DNA of 64,000 nucleotides from Marinobacter halophilus (lineage in GTDB: Bacteria > Pseudomonadota > Gammaproteobacteria > Pseudomonadales > Oleiphilaceae), in NCBI RefSeq assembly GCF_003007685.1, contig NZ_PXNN01000017.1, forward strand, positions 310,001 to 374,000. The letters run 5' to 3'. The translations under genes and the position numbers were made by a program. The notes below the pieces were generated by a model, which was not told where the DNA came from, ran no database searches, and saw nothing but the letters and a program-made list of their open reading frames with translations. Of this stretch, positions 53,311-62,577 are shown piece by piece; positions within the stretch are counted from its first letter, which is position 1, and each line of letters begins with the position of its first letter.

Positions 53311-55241
53311 TTGCGCTCTGCTGCAGGCAGTGCCAGCAGGTCCAGATGATTCACCTTAACCGTCAGCTCCTGCCTGGCCAGCTGAGCTTGCCTGTCTTGC
53401 AGCCAGCAATCAATCAACTCAGCGGCACTGGCATCCTGCTCGCTGGCGGCTTGTGCCCAGCCAGCCATCAAACTATTGATCAATACGGCATCTCGGCTGT
53501 CTTCGCCGAGGCGCCAGGGGCTGTTCGCCAGCTGGACCTGATACCCGGCCGCTTGCAGACGCTGCCCCAGCAACCCGGTCGCCTCCGGCCCCAGGGCGCT
53601 GCCGCTGCCTTTATCGCCATGTTGATGTCGGTTTACCAGAGCCTGCACCCGCGCATCCAAAGGGTGTCGCGGCGTAAGCTCAAACCGGCCGCTGTAGCTG
53701 AGAACTATTAATACCGCTGCGCGCCGGCGGGCAACGGCCGAAGCAAATGCCGTCAGCCAGGGCTCGGAGACCAGGTCAATCAGCGCAGAGGCGGTCACCA
53801 GGTCGGCATTGACCGGCAGCACCGAATCAAGATTGCCCTCCGTCAGCTCAATATCAAATGACTCTGCGGGCGCATCCAGCGCTTCTACCCGGCCAACGGC
53901 CGCCTTTAAAAGCCCCTGATCCGGCTCCACCAGCGTCCATTGCTGAGGCACCGGCAAACGCGGAACCAGAAACGCCGGATTCGACCCACGGCCCGTACCG
54001 ATATCGACAAGCTGCATGGGCGGCGCAGAGCCCTCCTTTAAAGACCTGTTGTCATACCGGCTCATCAGCCACTGTGCAAGTGCGTCGGTCAGCGCTTCGC
54101 TTCTGGCGACATGGTCAGCCGGCTCCCGGGCCTCAAGCCATTGCCCAGAAAAGCGGGCAGGATCGTTATGATCGTCTCGCGCCAGGCCCTTCAGAAAATC
54201 CCGGGCTGTGTCGGACCATCTACGAATAGCATTCCGGGAGTCTCTGGCTTGCCCCGTCAACCGTCCCAGCTCTTCAGCATTGGTCAGAAGTGACCGAAGT
54301 CGGTCAGCCAGTTCGGGAACCTGCCCGGCCCGGTACGTGCAAGCCCCCGGCTTTCGAGTAGTAAGTGCCAGCGCCCCGCCATCTGACGACAGTACCGGCA
54401 AACCCGCTGCCAGCGACTCGTCAATCACCATGCCGTAACCTTCATAGAGGGAGGGAAACACAAACAGATCGGCATTGCCGTAGGCCACCGCGAGGCTCTG
54501 TTCATCAAGCTCGCCGCGCAACTCAATCCGCTCTGCCAGTCCCCTTTCCGAGATTGCTTTGCTCACCGTTTCAGCATACCCCGGGTCGCGATCGCATGAG
54601 CCCACCAACGTGCACTGCCAAGGCAGGTCCGCCAGCGTCTGCAAAGCCTCTACCAACTGATGCTGGGCCTTGCGAGCGGATAGATGGCCTACACACAACA
54701 GCTTTGGCGGCTGCCGGTCATCCTCAACAAGGGCCGCTTGGCTTGCCGAGAAGAACACGTCATCCACGGCCGGTTCCGCCGTCACAATTCGGGAGGCCGA
54801 CACGTTATAAAGCTGCTGAACGCGAGCTGCAGTGTAGGCACTGGTGGTGAACACCTGGCCCACCTGGGCAAGAGCCCGGGTTTCGGTTTGTCTGAACCAG
54901 GCTTGCTGACCTTCATCCAACCCGCTCTCATCGGCCAGTGGGTGGTGCACCAGCGCCATCAACTGCAGGCGCTTCCGATGGCGCTGCAACACTTCTGGCA
55001 TTGCGCCCATCGCCAGCCCATCCAGAATAACAGGCGCGCCATCCGGCAAGCCGGCAAGAAAGCCGTGCATGGCGTTTTCGGCCGCCCGGTCAGGCCTGGG
55101 GTAGCGCCCGGCCAGCCCCTCAACCCGGGCCTCAACCCCGATGTTCCTCAGGGCCTGCACCAAGCGGCGAACGTAGCGATAGCCACCGGTGTTCTGCTCC
55201 GGATCACCGGGCACCGCAAACCAGAGTTCAGATTCCGGCAT
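53307..55241 (-). CDS. GT4 glycosyltransferase fused to a SAM methyltransferase
   Basis: A 644-residue two-domain protein. The start [16 protein letters not shown] is preferred over an ATG seven codons earlier on sequence grounds. The first half is GT4: [20 protein letters not shown] and [20 protein letters not shown] with [10 protein letters not shown]. From about residue 370 a class I methyltransferase follows: [19 protein letters not shown] (SAM motif I), WTLVEPDQ and [18 protein letters not shown]. It would add a sugar and a methyl group to the same product. The start overlaps the PTPS-like gene by 14 bases. The acceptor is unknown. Confidence 0.83.
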   Translation of the reverse strand: MPESELWFAVPGDPEQNTGGYRYVRRLVQALRNIGVEARVEGLAGRYPRPDRAAENAMHGFLAGLPDGAPVILDGLAMGAMPEVLQRHRKRLQLMALVHHPLADESGLDEGQQAWFRQTETRALAQVGQVFTTSAYTAARVQQLYNVSASRIVTAEPAVDDVFFSASQAALVEDDRQPPKLLCVGHLSARKAQHQLVEALQTLADLPWQCTLVGSCDRDPGYAETVSKAISERGLAERIELRGELDEQSLAVAYGNADLFVFPSLYEGYGMVIDESLAAGLPVLSSDGGALALTTRKPGACTYRAGQVPELADRLRSLLTNAEELGRLTGQARDSRNAIRRWSDTARDFLKGLARDDHNDPARFSGQWLEAREPADHVARSEALTDALAQWLMSRYDNRSLKEGSAPPMQLVDIGTGRGSNPAFLVPRLPVPQQWTLVEPDQGLLKAAVGRVEALDAPAESFDIELTEGNLDSVLPVNADLVTASALIDLVSEPWLTAFASAVARRRAAVLIVLSYSGRFELTPRHPLDARVQALVNRHQHGDKGSGSALGPEATGLLGQRLQAAGYQVQLANSPWRLGEDSRDAVLINSLMAGWAQAASEQDASAAELIDCWLQDRQAQLARQELTVKVNHLDLLALPAAERN

Positions 55242-55626
55242 GGTAACTGGCCCAGGCCACATGCGATTCGCCCAAGGTTACTTTCAGGCTGGCGATACCT
55301 CTACCCTCTTCACCCAGGCGGCCGTCCTTAACCGCCGCAGCCATACGATCGAAAACCGCCTTGGCCATGAATTCGGTGGTGGTGTTGTGGCCCTTGAACT
55401 GGGGCAGATCGTCCAGGTTTTTCATATTGAATTCGGCCAGCACGGCTTTGAGCACGTCAGAGGCCAGGCCGATATCGACAATCAGATCGTCAGCATCAAG
55501 AACAGGACGCTCGAAGGTCACATCCACCACATAGGTGGCCCCGTGGAGCCCTTGAGCCGGGCCAAAAAGTTCGCCGTTGAAGCTGTGGGCAATCATCATG
55601 TGATCACGAACGGTCAGGCTGTACAT
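55228..55626 (-). CDS. PTPS/QueD-like protein with altered active site
   Basis: A 132-residue protein from the ATG at 55626 ([20 protein letters not shown]), a T-fold homologue of 6-pyruvoyl-tetrahydropterin synthase and QueD. The first zinc His is in IAHSF and the second in LHGATY, but the third (HGH in family members) is Ala. The catalytic Cys that normally precedes LHGH is missing (GPAQGLHG), and the LDHxxLND histidine is replaced ([10 protein letters not shown]). TTTEFMA and the late [11 protein letters not shown] keep the glutamates of the pterin site. It may bind a pterin-like ring but not act by the usual chemistry. Confidence 0.85.
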   Translation of the reverse strand: MYSLTVRDHMMIAHSFNGELFGPAQGLHGATYVVDVTFERPVLDADDLIVDIGLASDVLKAVLAEFNMKNLDDLPQFKGHNTTTEFMAKAVFDRMAAAVKDGRLGEEGRGIASLKVTLGESHVAWASYHAGI

Positions 55627-55639
55627 AGGTGTTCCTTTG

Positions 55640-56614
55640 TCAGTAAATGATTCGGTGGCAGAGCGCGTCGGCACCCGGTGAAAACAAGCCGCTGGCATAT
55701 TCCGGGAGCTGGTCGAACCGGCATTCACCGCTGATCAACCCATCAAGTTCCGGAGCGCTCAATAACGACAACGCCAGAGCCAGACGCCTTTGGTAGCTCC
55801 AACGCGGCTGCCTGGCCGGGGGGATCTGCCCCACCTGGCTGGATTTCAGCTCGAGGCGATTGGGGTGGAAAGCGTGTCCCAACGGCACACTCACGGGGGT
55901 GTCTCCATACCAGCTGAGCTCAACGATGCGGGCTTCCTGCCCGGCCATGGCCAGGGCAGATGCGAGGCCATCGCTGTGGCCAGAGGCATGAATCACCAGG
56001 TCACAGTCTTTGGCATCCGCCTCTGTCGAAAACGCCAATCCCAACGATTCGGCGACCGGTTGCCGGGCCGGGTTGGTATCAATCGCCCGCAATTCCACAC
56101 CCGGAATCTGGCGCACCAGCCAGGCAACCAGAAGTCCGACCACCCCCAGACCGACGACGGCAACACGGTCCCCGATCGCCGGCTGAGCATCCCACAACCC
56201 GTTAATCGCAGTTTCCATATTGGCCGCAAGAATGGCACGCTCAGGCGGCACCAGCTCTGGCAACACCGTCACCGCGCCGGCGGGTACCCGATACTGCTGC
56301 TGATGGGGATACAGGCAGAACACCCGTTGCCCCAGCAAATGCCCGGGGCCATCGGTTACCTCGCCAACGTTGGCGTAACCGTACTTGACCGGATACGGAA
56401 AGCTGCCTTCCTGCCAGGGTGCCCGCATGCGTTGAAATTCGCCGGGCGGCACCCGGTTATTAAACACCAGTGACTCGGTACCGCGGCTGACACCGGAATA
56501 CAAAGAGCGCACCGTGACCGTTGGCCCATCCATGTCCGTGCCCAAGGTCGCAGGCCTGAGTTCGCACTGGCCGGGGCCGGTCATCCAGAATGCCCGATTG
56601 GCTGATAAAGTCAT
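55640..56614 (-). CDS. Zinc-type (MDR) alcohol dehydrogenase-like protein
   Basis: A 324-residue medium-chain dehydrogenase from the ATG at 56614 ([20 protein letters not shown]); an extended start at 56689 adds a Cys-rich stretch that does not fit. [18 protein letters not shown] and [20 protein letters not shown] mark the catalytic domain, and [20 protein letters not shown] is the Rossmann loop. The usual Cys of the catalytic zinc site in GVCGTD is replaced by GVSRGT, as in a MDR subgroup with other substrates. It lies 13 bases before the PTPS-like gene. It probably oxidises or reduces the product of the cluster. Confidence 0.8.
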   Translation of the reverse strand: MTLSANRAFWMTGPGQCELRPATLGTDMDGPTVTVRSLYSGVSRGTESLVFNNRVPPGEFQRMRAPWQEGSFPYPVKYGYANVGEVTDGPGHLLGQRVFCLYPHQQQYRVPAGAVTVLPELVPPERAILAANMETAINGLWDAQPAIGDRVAVVGLGVVGLLVAWLVRQIPGVELRAIDTNPARQPVAESLGLAFSTEADAKDCDLVIHASGHSDGLASALAMAGQEARIVELSWYGDTPVSVPLGHAFHPNRLELKSSQVGQIPPARQPRWSYQRRLALALSLLSAPELDGLISGECRFDQLPEYASGLFSPGADALCHRIIY

Positions 56615-56725
56615 AAACAGTCCATTCGCTGATTGGCTCCGTAAGCAAAAACACTTTCCCCAAACTATAGTTGCATAATGGGGCAACAATGACGCATCAA
56701 ACAGGCTATACGGAAGCGCTAAGAT

Positions 56726-57460
56726 ATGGATTCGATTCAGCCGGCTTCAAATCAGATTCCCTCAACCGCCAAGGAGCTTGGCTGGGCCGGAATCTTGCTG
56801 GCTTTCACCCTGCTGACCATGGATCACTGGTTCAATCTGCCGGGCACTTTTCTGATCGCAACCGGGTTACTGTTTCTGCTTCAGAGTGGCTTCATCCTGG
56901 CGCGATGGCCTGCAAAGCAGTCCTTTGGCTGGGCCAATCGCACCACGCTTCTGCGTTCGGTATTGGTTCTTCCTCTGGTGGCCTGGGCGCCTTTTCTGTC
57001 GTTGTCAGGCCCCGCTGGCTTGTGGTTCTACGCAGTCGCCTGCCTGCTCGCACTGATCCTCGACGGAGCCGATGGCAAGGTAGCCCGAGCCACCAACAGC
57101 CACAGTGATTTTGGTGCCCGTTTCGATATGGAACTGGACGCACTGTTTATTCTCGGCCTTTGCCTGGCGGTGTTTGCGCTCGACAAGGCCGGTGTGTGGG
57201 TGCTGGTGCTGGGGCTGATGCGTTATCTGTATGTGGCCGCCAGCTGCTATTTCGAATGGCTTAACCAGGCACTGCCAGAGAGTTTCCGGCGCAAGACCGT
57301 TTGCGTGTGGCAGGTGGTTACCCTGATGGTGGCCGTTGTGCCCCCGATCCCCCCCGTTTTTGCCAGCGTTACTCTGGCCATTGCGCTGCTGCTTCTGGCC
57401 TGGTCATTTCATCTGGATGTCCGCTGGCTCTTCATTAGGAGAATGCATCATGAACACTGA
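56726..57460 (+). CDS. CDP-alcohol phosphatidyltransferase family protein
   Basis: A 244-residue membrane protein with about six helices. The family signature D-G-x2-A-R-x8-G-x3-D-x3-D appears as DGADGKVARATNSHSDFGA followed by RFDMELDAL. It transfers a phosphatidyl or similar group from a CDP-alcohol to an alcohol acceptor. It is divergent from the MDR gene across 111 bases. Its end overlaps the yceI-like start by 11 bases. Not a clear PgsA or Pss match, so the head group is unknown. Confidence 0.85.
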   Translation: MDSIQPASNQIPSTAKELGWAGILLAFTLLTMDHWFNLPGTFLIATGLLFLLQSGFILARWPAKQSFGWANRTTLLRSVLVLPLVAWAPFLSLSGPAGLWFYAVACLLALILDGADGKVARATNSHSDFGARFDMELDALFILGLCLAVFALDKAGVWVLVLGLMRYLYVAASCYFEWLNQALPESFRRKTVCVWQVVTLMVAVVPPIPPVFASVTLAIALLLLAWSFHLDVRWLFIRRMHHEH

Positions 57461-58052
57461 TTTCATCAAGACCACGGCCGCCGCCATGTTGCTCGCGACC
57501 TCGCCGTTGCTACTGGCCGAACCCGCCACCTTTGAGGTGGACGATGAGCACTTTTCCATGAGCTTTGAGATCATGCACATTGGCTACGCGCCGGTGATGG
57601 GCATGTTCCGTGAAGTTGAAGGTGAATTCGTCTATGACGAAGAGACCGGAGCCCTGTCGGCCGGCCAGCTGGCGTTCAAAGCCAACAGCATATTCAGCAA
57701 TCACGATAAGCGAGACGATCACCTCAGAAACAAGGACTTCCTCGACACTGGCAAGTACAAAGACATTACCTTCGTAGTCACCGGCTTTGAACGCACAGGC
57801 GATAACACTGGCATTGTGACCGGTGACCTGACCCTGCTCGGGCAGACTAACCCCGTCGACGTGGATGTCGTACTCAACAAGGCGGCAGACTACCCGATCG
57901 GCCATAAGAACTACACTCTGGGCATCAGCGCGTCTGCCGTGATCAATCGCAGTGACTGGGGCATGACCTACGGACTGGATCAGAATCTGGTCGGTGACGA
58001 GGTTAAACTGCGTTTCGGCTTTGAGGCCATCAAGGACACCGGCTGGCTCTAG
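57450..58052 (+). CDS. YceI family periplasmic protein
   Basis: A 200-residue protein from the ATG at 57450 with TAGGAG upstream. It has a signal peptide (AAAMLLATSPLLLA). The lipocalin-like body has VDDEHFSMSFEIMHIGYAPV, KRDDHLRNKDFLDTGKYKDI, DLTLLGQTNPVDVDVVLN and DWGMTYGLDQNLVGDEVKL, the YceI signatures. Relatives bind polyisoprenoid or other amphipathic lipids in the periplasm. Its position after the CDP-alcohol transferase suggests it carries the lipid product. That link is inferred. Confidence 0.93.
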   Translation: MNTDFIKTTAAAMLLATSPLLLAEPATFEVDDEHFSMSFEIMHIGYAPVMGMFREVEGEFVYDEETGALSAGQLAFKANSIFSNHDKRDDHLRNKDFLDTGKYKDITFVVTGFERTGDNTGIVTGDLTLLGQTNPVDVDVVLNKAADYPIGHKNYTLGISASAVINRSDWGMTYGLDQNLVGDEVKLRFGFEAIKDTGWL

Positions 58053-58186
58053 AAGTGTGACGCGAGTCACACGAATGCAGACAACTGGTGCATTGTTGGA
58101 CAACTATTTTGCCGGTTTAGACAAATTCCGGCTATGGTTGTTCATTAACCAAAAACAACCCAACAACAAGAACAGGGTGATACAGA

Positions 58187-59260
58187 ATGCCTTACAAGGC
58201 ACTGTTGGCGACAGCGGCACTGATGGCCGGTGTTTCAGGCACGACCTGGTTTCTATCTGCAGACAATAAGGGCCAGTTTGACTGGTTCGTGCCAGCTGGC
58301 CCGTCACCTCAGCAACCGGTGAGCGGCATGATCAGTGACCCACGCGCCCCCGGGTCGAATGACGACGAAGAGACACCTTCAGAGCCCTCGGATGATGCGC
58401 TCGGGTTCATGCTGGCCAGCGTCGCCGACGAATACCAGCAGTCCATCCGCTACCCCGATTACTCCGTGCCGCTGTCAGCCGCCCAGGCACAAGCCTATCA
58501 GGGCAACCTTTATCATCCCGTTGAACTGCCGCTGGGTGATAACGGCAACTTTGTGGTCACCCTCGACAAATTCCGTTTCACCCAGGGCGAGCCCATTCTG
58601 GTGGTGGCCTCGCTCAGCGGTCGCCAGGTATTTGGTGACTCCCTGTCGGCAACCCTCGAAACCGCGACTGAACGAGATCAGACGGATTCAGCACAGCTGG
58701 ATGCCACTGAAGACACAGGTTATTACCAAGGCAGCCTGAGCTCTGATCATGAACCAGGAGAATACCGGCTGATTGTCGAGGCACGGGTGGATGGCCAGCC
58801 GGTTCGGCATGTGTCGTCCCTGTCCATCGAGCCGGATCTTGGCGATTTCAGCGGCATTGATTCACCTTATCTTTCCGGTAATGACCTGGTAATTCCGGTG
58901 AAATTTGATCCGGAGAATGCCGGCTATTACGCGTTAACCGCCCAGCTGTACAACGGCCAACAAGCCATAGCTCAACTGAGCGCCGAAGCATCCCTCAGTG
59001 GCAGCAGCGGCACATTGCAACTCCGCGCTCACGGCAGCGTGCTGGCCAATCGCAACATTGAAGGCCAGTTGCAACTGAGGCATCTGCAGATTCGCCAGAT
59101 GCCTGCCGGTCCGGGTGACCGCACTTACTACGCTTTCGGCCCTGAAGAGGGCTATGAATTTTCACCGCCGAGCCTCGACAGACTCCGTGATGAGCCGGCC
59201 GTGAATCCAGAATCAGAGCAACGGGCAGTGCTGTTACGGCGCCTGGCTGACAAGTTCTGA
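58187..59260 (+). CDS. Uncharacterised membrane-anchored or secreted protein upstream of lipase
   Basis: A 357-residue protein. The N-terminal hydrophobic stretch ALLATAALMAGVSGTTWFL is a signal or anchor. A Pro, Ser, Asp and Glu-rich linker (about 43-70) follows. The middle has beta-rich sequence that looks Ig-like (FRFTQGEPILVVASLSGRQV, GEYRLIVEARVDGQPV, LVIPVKFDPENAGYYALTAQ). The C-terminal part (about 310-357) is charged and helical. It lacks the RxxFDY(F/C)LSAxGE motif of Lif lipase foldases. The lipase gene follows after 35 bases on the same strand, so it may help fold, hold or display the lipase. I do not recognise the family. Confidence 0.7.
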   Translation: MPYKALLATAALMAGVSGTTWFLSADNKGQFDWFVPAGPSPQQPVSGMISDPRAPGSNDDEETPSEPSDDALGFMLASVADEYQQSIRYPDYSVPLSAAQAQAYQGNLYHPVELPLGDNGNFVVTLDKFRFTQGEPILVVASLSGRQVFGDSLSATLETATERDQTDSAQLDATEDTGYYQGSLSSDHEPGEYRLIVEARVDGQPVRHVSSLSIEPDLGDFSGIDSPYLSGNDLVIPVKFDPENAGYYALTAQLYNGQQAIAQLSAEASLSGSSGTLQLRAHGSVLANRNIEGQLQLRHLQIRQMPAGPGDRTYYAFGPEEGYEFSPPSLDRLRDEPAVNPESEQRAVLLRRLADKF

Positions 59261-59295
59261 TAGACAACAATAAAATCAGAAGAACGGAGCAAACG

Positions 59296-60384
59296 ATGAT
59301 CAACAATAACAAGAGAAGCCTGAATAGAACGGCACTCTCACTAGCGCTGGCCGGAAGCTTTTTCGCCACAAGCGCGCAAGCGCAGCTGGCCGGACACAAC
59401 GTGATACTGGTGCACGGGTTTATGATGGAAAACCTGTCAGAAGCCCCCGCCAACCTGCAGGCAGTCAAGCAGGCTGGTGAGGATTACTGGCGTGACTACT
59501 GGCTGAATCGGGCCGAAGCGCGCATAGATTGGGGCAGCGACGGCCGCGTTGAAGGCCAGATTGCCCAGCAGGCGTACCAACAAGTACGGCAAATCAGCCA
59601 GCAAGGCCTGTGTAACGATTACTGTATCGTGGTCGCTCACTCAACCGGTGACCTGGTCACTCGGCACCTGCTTGAAAACCAGGCCCGCTGGCTGCAGTCT
59701 GAAGGTCTGCAACCGCTGAAAATCCTGGCGGTCATGGACCTGGCCGGTGCTGGCGGCGGTACTGAACTGGCCAACCTGGCAGTCAGTATTGCCTACAACA
59801 ACAGCTGGTATAACTGGCCTGTCAAACAGGCGGTTCGTGCCTTCACCGGTATTGATCCGCAGCCAGACAATCTGGGCGTGGTCAACGACCTGCAAACCAA
59901 TAATGCGCGGAACCTGTCCACTGGCCCGAACGCGGTCCCGCGGCTGCGCTTTGTTGGTGGCGGCTCCTCCTTCGGTGGCATTACCAAGCCATTCATTGCC
60001 GGCACCGATGACGGTGTTGTGCCTACGCACTCAGCCTGTGGCGCAACCACCGCCAATGGCATCGACTCCTGCTCAGGCACCATCGGCCTGGACGGTAAAG
60101 TCACCGGTCAGAGCGGTCCTTCCGGCCTCTACTACAACCACTACCCGGTGCTGATGAGTGAAGGCGCCAACCACTTTGCCGTCAAAGATACCCAGACCGG
60201 CAACACGTCCGTGCCTGTGGTGAACAACACCGTACTCAACGGGCTTCAAGTCAACTTTGCCAGCCGCACCTACAATCAGCGGGCCTGGTGGCAGCTGTGG
60301 GGTTCTGGTGCCCAGTATGTCGAGGTGCCTGGATCTAACCAGACCAGCATGTCAAACCTTATCTACACCACGTTCAACAACTGA
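59296..60384 (+). CDS. Secreted triacylglycerol lipase-like hydrolase
   Basis: A 362-residue protein with signal peptide (LSLALAGSFFATSAQA). The alpha/beta hydrolase core shows NVILVHGFMMENLSEA (oxyanion HG), the nucleophile elbow IVVAHSTGDLVTRH (A-H-S-T-G instead of G-H-S-x-G, as in some bacterial lipases), AGTDDGVVPTHSACG for the Asp and GANHFAVKD for the His. Cysteine pairs (LCNDYC, SACG and DSCSG) suggest disulfides. It should hydrolyse esters outside the cell. It is paired with the uncharacterised gene upstream. Confidence 0.85.
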   Translation: MINNNKRSLNRTALSLALAGSFFATSAQAQLAGHNVILVHGFMMENLSEAPANLQAVKQAGEDYWRDYWLNRAEARIDWGSDGRVEGQIAQQAYQQVRQISQQGLCNDYCIVVAHSTGDLVTRHLLENQARWLQSEGLQPLKILAVMDLAGAGGGTELANLAVSIAYNNSWYNWPVKQAVRAFTGIDPQPDNLGVVNDLQTNNARNLSTGPNAVPRLRFVGGGSSFGGITKPFIAGTDDGVVPTHSACGATTANGIDSCSGTIGLDGKVTGQSGPSGLYYNHYPVLMSEGANHFAVKDTQTGNTSVPVVNNTVLNGLQVNFASRTYNQRAWWQLWGSGAQYVEVPGSNQTSMSNLIYTTFNN

Positions 60385-60536
60385 GTCCGGTTATTTGACT
60401 GGCTCAGGGATGAGCCCACCACTGCTTTCAGCTCTTGCCTTGTCCTCTCGGTTTTCGCTGCTTTCTTTTTTAGTTCGCAAACTATAGATTGACCCATCAT
60501 TGCCAATCACTCTGCCTTACCGGGGCCGGTTCACTG

Positions 60537-61487
60537 ATGTCTGACGCTCATAAATCCGATCTGCTGCTTGTGGTGGTTACCTTGCTGGCCGCCATCAGTT
60601 GGATGTTCTCAAAAGAAGCCGTGCTGTTGATGCCGCCGCTGATGTTCATGGCCGCGCGGTTCCTGGTTGCCGGGGGCTTACTGGCACTGATTGCCCTGCC
60701 CGCACTGCGCCGGTTGAATCGTGACCAGATCAAAAGAAGTGTCGGTGTCGGCCTGGTGTTCGGCATTGCCATGAGCTGCTGGATACTAGGGTTGTACCAC
60801 GGTGACAGCATGGGCGAAGGTGCTTTTCTGACCAGCCTGGGTGTCGTCATCGTACCCATTATTGCCCGGCTGGTGTTTGGTGAAGCTCAGCCACTAAGTA
60901 CCTGGCTGGCGATCCCCATTGCGGTGGCGGGTCTTGCCTTGCTATCACTGGAAAACGGCTTTCGTCCAGACCCGGGGCAACTCTACTTTGTCGCTGCCGC
61001 CTTTATTTTTGCCCTGTACTTCACCCTGAACACCCGGGCCGCCAATCAACGGACTGTGACCAGTAAACAGGGGGAAATCTTTGAGAAAAAGAAGGTACCG
61101 GCCTTGCCACTGACAGCGCTTGCCTTGCTTACCGTTGGCATGGTGACACTGGCCGAATCCGCAATCAGTGAATCCTGGGCCCAGACACTCAGTAATCCAC
61201 CACCCATCCTGTTCGTGTGGATTCTGGCCAGCGCCGTAATCGGCACCGCCGGGCGATTTCTGTTGCAGACCTACGCCCAGAGTCTGTCGGCGCAAAGCCA
61301 TGGCGTGGTGATTCTGGTGCTTGAGCCGGTCTGGGTGGCGCTGTTTGCTGTCGGTTGGTTTGGCGAAACCATGTCGGCCCTGCAGCTGGCCGGTTGCGGC
61401 CTGATTTTCACTGCACTGCTGGTTAACCGCTGGAACGCGCTGACCCGCGCCATCAAAGGCTTTATGAAAACGAGAAAATCTGTTTGA
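60537..61487 (+). CDS. DMT-superfamily (EamA) transporter
   Basis: A 316-residue membrane protein with ten hydrophobic helices. The first EamA unit has AAISWMFSKEAVLLMPPLMF and ARFLVAGGLLALIAL. The second ends with QSLSAQSHGVVILVLEPVWV with ALFAVGWFGETMSALQLAG, the family signature. The ATG at 60537 is chosen over an upstream TTG at 60489, though its ribosome site is weak. Substrate is unknown; family members export amino acids or metabolites. It ends 54 bases before tRNA-Val. Confidence 0.87.
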   Translation: MSDAHKSDLLLVVVTLLAAISWMFSKEAVLLMPPLMFMAARFLVAGGLLALIALPALRRLNRDQIKRSVGVGLVFGIAMSCWILGLYHGDSMGEGAFLTSLGVVIVPIIARLVFGEAQPLSTWLAIPIAVAGLALLSLENGFRPDPGQLYFVAAAFIFALYFTLNTRAANQRTVTSKQGEIFEKKKVPALPLTALALLTVGMVTLAESAISESWAQTLSNPPPILFVWILASAVIGTAGRFLLQTYAQSLSAQSHGVVILVLEPVWVALFAVGWFGETMSALQLAGCGLIFTALLVNRWNALTRAIKGFMKTRKSV

Positions 61488-61540
61488 AAGAGGTTGACCG
61501 CCGGGGCTGAAATCCGTATATTTCGACCCCGTTGCGAGAC

Positions 61541-61617
<77 letters not shown>

Positions 61618-61633
61618 TTTTTGCAACCAAAAC

Positions 61634-61666
61634 AGTCACTTAGCGGCCTCGCAAGTGGCTTTTTTT
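61634..61666 (+). terminator. Terminator of tRNA-Val
   Basis: AGTCACTT (61634-61641) pairs with AAGTGGCT (61653-61660), one G-T pair included, with an inner GCG/CGC pair and then seven T bases. It lies 17 bases after the tRNA CCA. Confidence 0.85.
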
Positions 61667-61822
61667 ATGCCCGAAAATAGAATTGAAGATTTTACAGCAG
61701 GTTTACAGCAGTCAGAGCCGCTCGCAAGGACTGCCAAGCGGTTGCGCCACCTGCCGGAAATGGTGGGACTGTCAGGAGAGACTGACACCACATCAGCCGA
61801 GACCCTCCCCCCGCCTCGATAG
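61667..61822 (+). CDS. Possible 51-residue protein after tRNA-Val
   Basis: A frame opens at the ATG (61667) in the T run of the terminator and runs 51 residues (MPENRIEDFTAGLQQSEPLA, then RTAKRLRHLPEMVGLS). No ribosome site is present. It contains the two TTTACAGCAG repeats. It may be the remnant of a mobile-element gene or chance. It is listed because it is the only frame in the tRNA flank. Confidence 0.25.
   Translation: MPENRIEDFTAGLQQSEPLARTAKRLRHLPEMVGLSGETDTTSAETLPPPR
61691..61711 (+). repeat. Tandem TTTACAGCAG direct repeat near tRNA-Val
   Basis: TTTACAGCAG at 61691-61700 and again at 61702-61711, 11 bases apart, one helical turn. Short direct repeats a few tens of bases beyond a tRNA 3' end resemble the arm-type sites of tyrosine integrases. 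No integrase gene is in the window, so the role is only a suggestion. Confidence 0.5.
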
Positions 61823-61891
61823 ATTGATCGGAATGTAGCCAGCCTAGATAGGTGCTATTCTTTCTGAAACTAATGCGAAAGGGAAAACGGG

Positions 61892-62215
61892 ATGAGTCGT
61901 TGGTTTATTATTGGATTTCTTGCGATCTGCGGCGCTGGTGGTAATGCCCTCGCTGGTGATTCGATGCACAAAATTCGATCTACTGACATCATCCGTGTGG
62001 AAGCGGCCAGCAATAAACGAGACACTTACGTTACACTTCGAGTTCACAATAGTGTCCCCCTTAAATACTGGGTGAACTGTGACTATTACGACCACTCGTC
62101 ACAAATCATTGCCAGCACCAATCACGTCCTTCTTGAACGCGTGCCAACATGGCGGGTGAAAGCAAAAGCGAACAATATATACTTTGCTCTTTGCTACGTT
62201 CCGGGCGGCAACTGA
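61892..62215 (+). CDS. Small secreted uncharacterised protein
   Basis: A 107-residue protein with a signal peptide (WFIIGFLAICGAGGNALAG, cleavage near 22) and AAAGGG eight bases before the ATG. The mature part is about 85 residues with beta-like pattern (RDTYVTLRVHNSVPLKYWVN) and two cysteines (VNCDYYD and FALCYVPGG) that could form one disulfide. No family is recognised. It is in the putative mobile region right of tRNA-Val. Confidence 0.6.
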   Translation: MSRWFIIGFLAICGAGGNALAGDSMHKIRSTDIIRVEAASNKRDTYVTLRVHNSVPLKYWVNCDYYDHSSQIIASTNHVLLERVPTWRVKAKANNIYFALCYVPGGN

Positions 62216-62237
62216 AAGTCATAAGAGTCCGCCAGGT

Positions 62238-62501
62238 TCAGGCCATATCCTCGCACCACCGAATAAAGCCTCTACTCAAAATCTCCGGGTCAGTGTCCAG
62301 CCACCGGCAGCAGTGCCTAAGCATTGGCCCGCATCGGCAAATGTCATCAAAAGCCTGTTCCGCTTCGGTGTCTTGTTGCTTGCCTTGCCAATAGCGTTGG
62401 CCGTCTTGAATCAAAAGAGCCAAAACAGCCCCCCATAGGCGGCGCTCTGCCAGTCCTGCATCACTGCCGTATTCAATGGCGTCTAGCTGGTCTGCTTCCA
62501 T
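62238..62501 (-). CDS. Uncharacterised small protein of the tRNA-flanking region
   Basis: From the ATG at 62501 (MEADQLDAIEYGSDAGLAER), which has GGGGGA upstream, the product is 87 residues; the frame is open up to a TTG at 62564. It is rich in acidic residues and Trp, with four cysteines in CRCGPMLRHCCRW. It is the last of three minus-strand genes after the 172-residue protein and a 48-residue protein. The style is that of phage or island cargo. Function is unknown. Confidence 0.5.
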   Translation of the reverse strand: MEADQLDAIEYGSDAGLAERRLWGAVLALLIQDGQRYWQGKQQDTEAEQAFDDICRCGPMLRHCCRWLDTDPEILSRGFIRWCEDMA

Positions 62502-62577
62502 CCAATCCCCCGCGAATAGATCCGCCCCACAAGGGGCAGCCGGTTGATCTGACAACCGCCCCAAGGGTGCGAAATGG

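Noticed and set aside
58187-59260. Lif-type lipase chaperone
   Set aside because: The RxxFDY(F/C)LSAxGE motif is absent, the middle of the protein is beta-rich, and the chain does not have the helical Lif layout.
61691-61711. A CRISPR array was considered for the short direct repeats right of tRNA-Val and for the GGGTTACCC copies
   Set aside because: Repeat units are 10-11 bases, unevenly spaced and lack regular spacers of 25-40 bases; there are no cas genes.
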